Positions 54,161-64,000 of a stretch of DNA of 64,000 bases are shown here, one piece after another. Both the position numbers and the translations under genes were made by a program. Within the stretch, counting starts at the first letter, position 1, and each line of letters starts with the position of its first letter. The stretch covers positions 1 through 64,000 of the forward strand of contig JAEURC010000058.1 in the NCBI GenBank assembly GCA_016789025.1, given 5' to 3'. This DNA comes from Anaerolineales bacterium. GTDB taxonomy: Bacteria > Chloroflexota > Anaerolineae > Anaerolineales > Villigracilaceae. The notes below the pieces were generated by a model. The model did no database searches. It saw nothing but the letters and a program-made list of their open reading frames with translations, and was not told where the DNA came from.

Positions 54161-55036
54161 ATGGATTACAAGGATTACTACAAAATTCTCGGCGTAGATC
54201 GCAAAGCCAGCGATGACGATATCCGCAAAACGTATCGTAAACTGGCGAAGCAATATCACCCCGATTACAACCCGAACGATAAAAAAGCCGAGGAACGCTT
54301 CAAAGAGATCAACGAAGCGTATGAAGTGTTGGGCGATTCAAAAAAACGTTCAACGTACGACAGGCTTGGCTCCGATTATTCGCAATGGCAGAGGCGCGGC
54401 GGAACTCCAAGCGATTTCAATTGGGGACAATACGGCGGCACGCGCGTCAACGTGGACGATCTCAACGATATGTTTGGCGGCGGAGGCTTCTCCGATTTTT
54501 TTCAAACCATCTTCGGCATGGGCGGACGACAATCGCCGCGCGCGCAAACACAGGGCTACCAACAGGAACTGGAGATCACGCTTGAAGAGGCATACAAAGG
54601 CGCAACACGCCTGATCGATTCGGACAGGAGGAAAAAACAAGTCCGCATCCCGGCGGGCGTGCGCAGTGGTTCCAAAGTGCGCGTGGCAGGTGCGGGACCC
54701 AACGGGATGGATTTGTACTTGATCGTGGATGTTCAGGAAGATAAACGCTTCGAACGCCGCGGCGATGACTTGCACGCAACCGCGACAACCAGCGTGTTCA
54801 CCGCCATCCTCGGCGGCGATGCCGATGTGGAAACATTCGAGGGCAAGATCAAACTCAACATCCCCGCCGGCACACAACCCGAACAGGTCTTTCGCCTCGC
54901 CGGGCGCGGGATGCCTCATTTGAAAAATCCCGCCGCCAAAGGCGACCTGTACGTTCGTTTGAAAGTTCAAATCCCCAAGTACCTGAACCCCAAACAACGC
55001 GAATTGCTCGAAGAAGTCTCGAAGATCAAATTCTAA
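54161..55036 (+). CDS. CbpA-type DnaJ co-chaperone
   Basis: A 291-residue J protein without zinc finger. The J domain (residues 4-70) holds HPD in QYHPDYNPNDKKAEE. A Gly/Phe-rich region (GGTRVNVDDLNDMFGGGGFSDFF) follows, then two C-terminal beta domains (LEITLEEAYKGATRL and LNIPAGTQPEQVFRLAGRGMP). It stimulates DnaK. The upstream open frame to 54122 overlaps the promoter, so the ATG at 54161 is the better start. The gene stands alone, without a nearby dnaK. Confidence 0.95.
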   Translation: MDYKDYYKILGVDRKASDDDIRKTYRKLAKQYHPDYNPNDKKAEERFKEINEAYEVLGDSKKRSTYDRLGSDYSQWQRRGGTPSDFNWGQYGGTRVNVDDLNDMFGGGGFSDFFQTIFGMGGRQSPRAQTQGYQQELEITLEEAYKGATRLIDSDRRKKQVRIPAGVRSGSKVRVAGAGPNGMDLYLIVDVQEDKRFERRGDDLHATATTSVFTAILGGDADVETFEGKIKLNIPAGTQPEQVFRLAGRGMPHLKNPAAKGDLYVRLKVQIPKYLNPKQRELLEEVSKIKF

Positions 55037-55256
55037 CGTTGTTCACCCTTCGCTGTTGTTAACCTCCATTCAGTTAGACTTAACCACAGGGCAGTACCAT
55101 CTTTTCGATTCCAGACCTCAGTCAATTGACCTCTTGCAAAAGTCATTTTGGCCACAGAGATCACAGAGAAAAAGAGAATTTCTCAAAGGTCTCTGTGGAT
55201 TCTGTGGCTGAGCAAGAGACACTTATGCAAGAGGTCTAATACAGAAAGGGACAAAT
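55037..55256. repeat. nested inverted-repeat element
   Basis: GACCTCTTGCAAAAG at 55128-55142 pairs with CTTATGCAAGAGGTC at 55222-55236. Inside, GCCACAGAGATCACAGAG pairs with CTCTGTGGATTCTGTGGC. The roughly 110-bp element lies just before the HtrA gene; the rest of the gap (55037-55127) shows nothing distinct. Confidence 0.65.
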
Positions 55257-56384
55257 ATGAAACGACCTCTCTTTGCATTTTTGATTCTGACTCTAGCGGC
55301 GATGGCATGCCAACTTCCCGGCATCTCGCCTCTCCCTCAAGCCGCGCCTGATTCGCCCGCGCCGGCGGCATCCACGCTCGTGCCGGTATCCGCCAACCCC
55401 ATCCCGTTGGATGGTTCGCTGGCTTCACTGTATCAACAGGTGATCCCGGGCGTGGTCGCCATTCGCACAGCCACAGGCATGGGCTCCGGCTTTGTGTTCG
55501 ATAGCGAAGGACACATCATCACAAATCAACACGTGATCGACGGGGTAACCACTGCCGAGATCGCCTTCTCCTCCGGCTACAAAGCCATCGGCGCCGTTAT
55601 CGGCTTCGATGTAGATGCGGATATTGCCGTCATCAAAGTTAACGCGCCGAGCGAGGAGATTCATCCCCTCCCCATCGGCGATTCGAACGCGCTTTTAGTT
55701 GGTCAGCCCGTGGTCGCCATCGGCAACCCCTTCGGCTTGAACGGCACAATGACAATGGGGATCGTTTCCGGTCTTGGGCGCACCCAACCTGCCCACGCCG
55801 CGCCGGATGGAGGATTCTTCAGCACTGCCGACATCATCCAAACCGATGCGGCGATCAACCCCGGTAATTCAGGCGGTCCGCTCTTCAACCTCAACGGCGA
55901 GGTGGTCGGCGTGAATCAATCCATCCGCACTGAGAATATCGATACGGCGACCGGCAATGCCGTCAACTCGGGCGTTGCCTTTGCGATCTCGATCAACCTG
56001 GTCAAGCGCGTGGCCCCCGTTCTGATTCGCGATGGCAAATTTGAATATCCATATCTCGGGATTTCCTCGAACAGCGACTTGGGGTTGGATGAAGTGGAAG
56101 CGCTGGGACTGCCTCAATTCACCGGCGCGTACGTTGTCGGCGTGGTGGCTGGCGGACCTGCGGACCAAGCCGGCATCCGCGCGGGCGAATCGCCGACGAA
56201 CATCCCCGGCTTGAACGCCGGCGGCGACCTCATCATCGCGCTGGATGGAAACCCCGTAATCACCTTCGACGATCTATTGAGTTACCTCATCACGAACAAA
56301 TCCCCCGGCGATACGATCATCCTCACGGTTCTCCGCGACGGGAAATCTGTGGATGTTCCCGTAGTTTTGGGAACACGTCCCTAG
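55257..56384 (+). CDS. HtrA/DegP-type serine protease, lipoprotein
   Basis: A 375-residue extracytoplasmic protease. Signal peptide with lipobox LAAMAC (Cys18), then a Pro/Ala-rich linker. The trypsin-like domain has the complete triad: His92 in TNQHVIDG, Asp122 in DADIAVIK and Ser205 in GNSGGPLF. One PDZ domain (residues about 275-370, including ILTVLRDGK) follows. It degrades or refolds damaged envelope proteins. The ATG at 55257 follows GGGACAAAT; a repeat element lies just upstream. Confidence 0.94.
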   Translation: MKRPLFAFLILTLAAMACQLPGISPLPQAAPDSPAPAASTLVPVSANPIPLDGSLASLYQQVIPGVVAIRTATGMGSGFVFDSEGHIITNQHVIDGVTTAEIAFSSGYKAIGAVIGFDVDADIAVIKVNAPSEEIHPLPIGDSNALLVGQPVVAIGNPFGLNGTMTMGIVSGLGRTQPAHAAPDGGFFSTADIIQTDAAINPGNSGGPLFNLNGEVVGVNQSIRTENIDTATGNAVNSGVAFAISINLVKRVAPVLIRDGKFEYPYLGISSNSDLGLDEVEALGLPQFTGAYVVGVVAGGPADQAGIRAGESPTNIPGLNAGGDLIIALDGNPVITFDDLLSYLITNKSPGDTIILTVLRDGKSVDVPVVLGTRP

Positions 56385-56397
56385 ACAAAAAGAAAAG

Positions 56398-56434
56398 AAA
56401 GATAATGCGGCAGTTGAACTGCCGCATTATCTTT
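56398..56434. terminator. strong terminator between convergent genes
   Basis: AAAGATAATGCGGCAGTT and AACTGCCGCATTATCTTT form an 18-bp stem, with A-rich and T-rich flanks. It serves HtrA and the sulfite-oxidase-like gene. Confidence 0.85.
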
Positions 56435-56435
56435 G

Positions 56436-57077
56436 CTATCCAAATCGTTCTTCCTTCCAAACATCCGCGCGGTTATGGTAACCAGCCTGCTCCCAAAACC
56501 CGCGTCGATCGCGCGGCATGAACTCTAGTGAGCGAAGCCATTTTGCGCCCTTCCAGAAATATGGCGTTTCCATCTCCTCCCGCCCAGGGATGAAGCCCAC
56601 CACGCCGCGCAAGGGATAGCCATGATCGGGCGAGATCGGCTCGCCATTCATATGGGTGGCGAGTAAAAAATTTTCCTGCAAAGCGACTTCCAATGGAATG
56701 TTGACCGTGAACTCGTATTCCGCATGTTGCATGAGGTGGGTCGCAGTCGGCTTGATCTTGATGAATCCCTGATCCGCCAGCGACTTGATCGAGACACCTT
56801 CCCACACCGTATCGAACTTACTCCAGCGCGTCACGCAATGAATATCCATTTGAATTTTGGTTCGCGGCAATTTGTTGAACTCGTCCCACGTCCAGCGTTT
56901 TTCCTCTTCCACCTCGCCCCATACACGGAAGTCCCACGTGGCGGCGTTGAAGCGCGGCACGGGCCCGTAATGCAAGACAGGGAATTTGAATGTGAGCGCC
57001 TGCCCGGGCGGAAGTCGCCCCTCTTGTTTAATGCGTTCCTCTTCCTTGCGCCGATCAGGTCCTTCAAATGAAAACAT
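56436..57077 (-). CDS. sulfite-oxidase-like molybdopterin oxidoreductase
   Basis: A 213-residue soluble protein with a single SUOX fold domain. The molybdenum-binding Cys81 lies in DIHCVTRWS. DHGYPLRGVVGFIPGRE and WLRSLEFMPRDRRGFWEQAGYH are conserved pterin-binding and dimer segments. Start chosen at the second ATG (57077), because AAGGAG is then at six bases; the first ATG at 57083 would leave no spacing. It lacks a signal peptide, unlike MsrP (YedY), so it is probably cytosolic. Substrate unknown. Confidence 0.9.
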   Translation of the reverse strand: MFSFEGPDRRKEEERIKQEGRLPPGQALTFKFPVLHYGPVPRFNAATWDFRVWGEVEEEKRWTWDEFNKLPRTKIQMDIHCVTRWSKFDTVWEGVSIKSLADQGFIKIKPTATHLMQHAEYEFTVNIPLEVALQENFLLATHMNGEPISPDHGYPLRGVVGFIPGREEMETPYFWKGAKWLRSLEFMPRDRRGFWEQAGYHNRADVWKEERFG

Positions 57078-57083
57078 GGGCAT

Positions 57084-57335
57084 CTCCTTATGCGATTATA
57101 TCAAGCCCGACATTGATTAGACTCAGTGGCGCGATGTTTCTTACTATAAAGCGGAACGCCCATCCGAAATAAACATCGTGCCATCAGTACTATGAGGGGC
57201 TTGTAAGGTTGTTCACTAGACAGGAGTACGGGTTTATAATAGGATTAAGATTTGAAACGGATTTATGACTGAATTTAACCTATCGTTATCGATTGTTTCT
57301 CCGCTGAACGCCCGGGAAACCGCGGATGTATCCTC
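57084..57335. other. intergenic region before the sigma factor gene
   Basis: No gene. A TATAAT at 57235-57240 is a plausible -10 box on the plus strand, giving a leader of about 90 bases. A separate TATAAT (minus strand near 57095) lies upstream of the molybdopterin enzyme. No repeat is obvious. Confidence 0.5.
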
Positions 57336-57890
57336 ATGAACGACGTTGTTTCTCTGCTCAAAGCCGCTCAAAAATTGGACGAAGATGCGCTCACCGCCAT
57401 CTTCGACCAATATGCGCCTGCCATCTACAAATACACACTCCGTTTATGTCACGACCCGATTCAAGCGGACAATATCGTCGGCGATGTTTTCGCCCAACTA
57501 CTTGAACAATTCGCCGCAGGTAAGGGTCCGCGCACCAATTTACGCTCGTATCTTTATCAAACCGCATATCATCTCGTAGTAGATCGCTCACGAGACAACC
57601 AGCATACCGCCCCGCTCGAAGTTGCCGTGGACCGGCTCGACCGAGGGCAACTCACCCCCACCCAGACCCAGATCGAAGAGCGCGTCATGATGGAAGCGTT
57701 GATCTCGGCGATGAACTCGGAACTTACCGACGACCAGCGCCACGTTATCATCCTACGATTTCTTGAGGATTTCAGCCTGAAAGAAACCGCGGATATCGTG
57801 GGCAAGGAAGTCAACAATATCAAGGTAATTCAAAATCGAGGAATTGCAAAACTGAGAAAAGCGCTTGGGTTGCAACTCGAGGAAATGTAA
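57336..57890 (+). CDS. ECF-type RNA polymerase sigma factor
   Basis: A 184-residue sigma-70 family protein with region 2 (ALTAIFDQYAPAIYKYTLRL, then DNIVGDVFAQLLEQ) and region 4 (MNSELTDDQRHVIILRFLEDFSLKETADIVG and VKVIQNRGIAKLRKAL, in short segments). The linker and a long acidic middle are typical of ECF factors. No strong ribosome binding site is seen. A small gene starts directly after its stop codon and is probably a partner. The sigma factor's target genes cannot be inferred from the window. Confidence 0.93.
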   Translation: MNDVVSLLKAAQKLDEDALTAIFDQYAPAIYKYTLRLCHDPIQADNIVGDVFAQLLEQFAAGKGPRTNLRSYLYQTAYHLVVDRSRDNQHTAPLEVAVDRLDRGQLTPTQTQIEERVMMEALISAMNSELTDDQRHVIILRFLEDFSLKETADIVGKEVNNIKVIQNRGIAKLRKALGLQLEEM

Positions 57891-58100
57891 ATGAGTCTCG
57901 AAACCAGGGATGCTGAGATCGCTCGAATTTTTGCAAGGCTGAAAGTGTCTGAAACAGGGTATCCGCCTCGCTTGTTTGATGCTCGTCGCACCGAATTCAA
58001 AAAACGGGTTTCAAAAACCTGCCTGGAGTTGGAATGTTCTATTGCGTTTATCAACCTGTTGAAGAGCAAAGGAAGCGACAACGCCAACCACGCCTGCTAA
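57891..58100 (+). CDS. small protein after the sigma factor, possibly a truncated anti-sigma factor
   Basis: A 69-residue product starting on the base after the sigma stop codon. Residues 20-38 (SETGYPPRLFDARRTEFKKR) are like the N-terminus of proteins that follow ECF sigma genes in Chloroflexota. The rest (SKTCLELECSIAFINLLKSK) does not continue with the membrane helix expected of an anti-sigma factor. It may be a shortened version or a degraded gene; the bases after 58100 hold no further frame. No catalytic motif. Confidence 0.55.
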   Translation: MSLETRDAEIARIFARLKVSETGYPPRLFDARRTEFKKRVSKTCLELECSIAFINLLKSKGSDNANHAC

Positions 58101-58185
58101 CCCAACCGGCACACAAGACTGGCGGAGATTGCCGTGGGCAAAAGACGCTCCAAAGATAAAAAGTCCCTTGAAACCGTACAGAAAA

Positions 58186-58212
58186 GAGACACGAAAACGC
58201 TCGTGTCTTTTT
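58186..58212 (+). terminator. intrinsic terminator after the sigma operon
   Basis: AGACACGA and TCGTGTCT pair around AAACGC, followed by a T-rich run. It is the only notable item between 58101 and the secA promoter. Confidence 0.8.
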
Positions 58213-58260
58213 ATATTTCGCTAATACTGGCGTGCTACGATAACCCGCCGCAGGAAGCAG

Positions 58261-58266
58261 TATAAT
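58261..58266 (+). promoter_or_regulatory. TATAAT box of secA
   Basis: A perfect -10 hexamer 21 bases before the ATG at 58288. The leader contains AAAGGTAACCA, a weak ribosome binding site. Confidence 0.5.
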
Positions 58267-58287
58267 TCTCGTCCATAAAGGTAACCA

Positions 58288-62283
<3,996 letters not shown>

Positions 62284-62286
62284 CGC

Positions 62287-63333
62287 ATGAGCGCCGTCGA
62301 ACGAGTCACCGCTTCGCTGAATACGTATCGAGCGTTGCCCAAGGTGGAGTTACATCGCCATCTTGAAGGCTCACTGCGTCTCGACACCATGCTCGACATT
62401 GCAACGCAGCACGGCATCACAATCCCTGCGGATGTGTTAAGGCTGAGCACGCTCGTGCAGATCCAAGAAGAAGACAAGCTCACCTTCCAGAATTTTCTCA
62501 GCAAGTTCAATACCCTACGCCTGTTCTATCGTTCGCCCGATGTCATTCATCGCATCACCCGCGAAGCCATCGAAGACGCGGCAAAAGACAACGTGAAATA
62601 TATGGAGTTGCGCTTTACGCCAGTCGCGTTGAGCCGCGCGGAACGCTTTCCCCTCCACGATGTGATCGATTGGGTAATTTCCAGCGCGAAGGAAGCGTCG
62701 GAAAAGCATGGCGTGATCGTGCGGTTGATCGCCTCGGTGAACCGCCACGAAAGCGCCGAACTCGCTGAACAGGTGGCATGGCTCGCGGCGGATCATGTCA
62801 AAGACGGATTGGTCGCGCTCGATCTGGCCGGCAACGAAGCGGACTTTCCGTCGCAGCCGTTTTACGGAATCTTCAAAGAAGCAAAGCAGGCTGGTCTGCA
62901 CGTGACCATCCACGCGGGCGAGTGGGGACCCGCCTACAATGTGAGCGAAGCGATCGAGGAGATCGGCGCAGAGCGGATCGGTCACGGCGTGCGCGTGATG
63001 GAAGACGAGTCCATTGTGAAGTTGGCGCGTGAACGCCAAACCGCGTTCGAAGTGTGCATCACCAGCAACTATCAATCAGGTATTTTTGAATCGCTGGAGA
63101 CTCATCCACTGACCCAGATGCTGGATGCGGGCTTGAACGTCACCATCAACACCGACGACCCAAGCATTTCGCGCATCACGCTAAGCCATGAGTATTACAC
63201 TGCCTGCGAAGATCTGAAGATGCCGCAAACCATTTTGAAGCAACGCATCGTCGCCGCGGCAAAGGCGTCGTTTATCGAAGAGACGGAAAAAGAAAAACTT
63301 GTGAAGCAACTGGAAAAAGATTTGAAGTTATAA
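62287..63333 (+). CDS. add: adenosine deaminase
   Basis: A 348-residue metal-dependent deaminase that converts adenosine to inosine. The zinc and substrate motifs are ELHRHLEGSL at the N-terminus, DLAGNEADFPSQPF, VTIHAGEWGPAYNVSEAI with catalytic Glu nearby, and VTINTDDPSISRITLS (zinc Asp). The start at 62287 is three bases past the secA stop and probably uses coupled translation. Adenine deaminase and AMP deaminase families are similar, but the HRHLEGSLR motif and length point to adenosine deaminase. Confidence 0.92.
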   Translation: MSAVERVTASLNTYRALPKVELHRHLEGSLRLDTMLDIATQHGITIPADVLRLSTLVQIQEEDKLTFQNFLSKFNTLRLFYRSPDVIHRITREAIEDAAKDNVKYMELRFTPVALSRAERFPLHDVIDWVISSAKEASEKHGVIVRLIASVNRHESAELAEQVAWLAADHVKDGLVALDLAGNEADFPSQPFYGIFKEAKQAGLHVTIHAGEWGPAYNVSEAIEEIGAERIGHGVRVMEDESIVKLARERQTAFEVCITSNYQSGIFESLETHPLTQMLDAGLNVTINTDDPSISRITLSHEYYTACEDLKMPQTILKQRIVAAAKASFIEETEKEKLVKQLEKDLKL

Positions 63334-63451
63334 TCTGATAGACAGCAAGGATGGCAAAGGCGCTCCTTTGTGTTCTTCGCAAGTTTGGTTGGTGTTTGTA
63401 GTGCCGACTTAAGTCGGCATTCCGAAAATTCACACCACCAAAGGAGAACCT
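63334..63451. promoter_or_regulatory. spacer with perfect palindrome before the aconitase gene
   Basis: TGCCGACTTAAGTCGGCA at 63402-63419 is an 18-bp perfect palindrome and could be an operator. The same words occur in common dispersed repeats, so that reading is equally likely. AAAGGAGAACC is the ribosome binding site. Confidence 0.45.
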
Positions 63452-64000
63452 ATGAATGATTTCTTTAAAACACGTGACATTTTGAAAGTGGGAAAAAAGG
63501 AATACACCTTCTATCGCCTCGACGCATTGGAAAAAGCGGGTCTAACCCAACTTAAGCGGCTTCCGTTTTCGATCCGCATTATGCTGGAGGCGGCTCTGCG
63601 TCAATGCAACGATAAAGAGATCACACAGAATGATGTAAAGAATATTGCGGCGTGGACGCCCACCCCCCTTTCATCCCCCCTAAAGGGGGGACAGGCTGGC
63701 TTCCCCCCCTTGGGGGGGACGGGAGGGGGGTCGCGCCCCGGTATCCCCTTCCTCCCCGCCCGCGTGATCATGCAGGATTTTACCGGCGTGCCTGCCATTG
63801 TTGATCTCGCGGCGATGCGCTCGGCGGTGGCAAGGCTTGGCGGCGACCCGAAAAGAATCAATCCGCTGGTGCCGGTTGATCTTGTCATTGACCATTCCAT
63901 TCAAGTGGACTTTTTCGCCACGCAAGACGCGCTTCAACGTAACACCGAAATGGAATTCTTGCGAAACAAAGAACGTTATGAATTTCTCAAGTGGGGACAA
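63452..64000 (+). CDS. aconitate hydratase, N-terminal part (cut by the window end)
   Basis: The first 183 codons of an AcnA/IRP1-type aconitase. The family N-terminal pattern is clear: YRLDALEKAGLTQLKRLPFSIRIMLEAAL, then PARVIMQDFTGVPAIVDLAAMRSAV, then LVIDHSIQVDFF, cited as separate segments. It interconverts citrate and isocitrate through a 4Fe-4S cluster; the cluster Cys residues lie beyond the edge. Between AAWTPT and IPFLPARV, where the normal protein has a few residues, there are about 25 extra (beginning PLSSPLKGG), from a G/C-run repeat. An AAAGGAGAACC site precedes the ATG at 63452. Confidence 0.9.
   Translation, partial: MNDFFKTRDILKVGKKEYTFYRLDALEKAGLTQLKRLPFSIRIMLEAALRQCNDKEITQNDVKNIAAWTPTPLSSPLKGGQAGFPPLGGTGGGSRPGIPFLPARVIMQDFTGVPAIVDLAAMRSAVARLGGDPKRINPLVPVDLVIDHSIQVDFFATQDALQRNTEMEFLRNKERYEFLKWGQ
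63664..63735. repeat. in-frame G/C-run repeat inside the aconitase gene
   Basis: Runs of six C and six G around TAAA, then TTGGGGGGGACGGGAGGGGGG, form a strong palindrome like repeats between genes. It encodes about 25 residues without a stop. The base composition is unlike the flanking coding sequence. Confidence 0.75.

Noticed and set aside
63402-63419. Perfect palindrome as a specific operator for aconitase
   Set aside because: The same phrase is common in dispersed repeats, so an operator cannot be claimed from one copy.

Overview
The window looks like the chromosome of a Chloroflexota bacterium, most likely class Anaerolineae. The evidence is indirect: roughly 55-60% GC, Chloroflexota-style envelope proteins, corrinoid methyltransferases, an unusually long SecA, and many short dispersed palindromic repeats. 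No rRNA is present to fix the taxonomy. One tRNA gene (Lys, anticodon CTT) was found, with a consensus promoter and a terminator. Gene density is high, and most genes lie in short operons.

Layout. 1-791: an IS1-family element with matching terminal inverted repeats and a two-frame transposase. 860-4268: two small genes, a lipoprotein cytochrome c, and a MauG-type diheme peroxidase fused to a beta-helix domain. 4466-10547: carbonic anhydrase, then a minus-strand run of site-2 protease, alpha-oxoamine synthase, Gfo/Idh oxidoreductase, a thioredoxin-like lipoprotein with an in-frame TGA (candidate selenoprotein), and a SulP permease. 10645-13648: an exonuclease-BRCT gene and ligA. The exonuclease and the 3' third of ligA are strikingly AT-rich, so ligA looks mosaic. 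13669-16020: nadD, an MFS exporter and a RelE-type toxin-antitoxin pair. 16120-24358: a GntR-regulated corrinoid methyltransferase cluster (MttC-like, two MttB-like) with two peptidases. 24484-27669: tRNA-Lys, a DUF389-like protein and a phosphohexomutase.

27890-36177: an LPXTG-type surface protein and a seven-gene minus-strand operon. The operon encodes a small protein, three membrane proteins, an 850-residue zinc-ribbon protein with 14 Trp-centred repeats, a MutL-like actin-fold protein and a possible barrel-sandwich protein. This is the best candidate here for an uncharacterised multi-component system. 36328-39785: B12-binding mutase subunit, MeaB GTPase, PRPP synthetase and Fpg. 40437-42342: universal stress protein and a split chromate-type transporter. 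42445-50216: aspartase/fumarase, a membrane protein flanked by a duplicated acetyltransferase gene end, and large signalling/envelope proteins. 50307-64000: RsbU-like phosphatase, methyltransferase, Elp3, CbpA-like DnaJ, HtrA lipoprotein, sulfite-oxidase-like protein, ECF sigma factor, SecA, adenosine deaminase and the start of aconitase.

Two patterns cross the whole window. First, dispersed palindromic repeats also sit inside conserved protein genes without breaking the frame (ligA, sulP, S9 peptidase, methyltransferase, elp3, aconitase), much like Rickettsia palindromic elements. Second, several genes carry a TATAAT-like box only 6-9 bases before the ATG, implying leaderless transcripts; ligA and nadD share overlapping, oppositely directed boxes.
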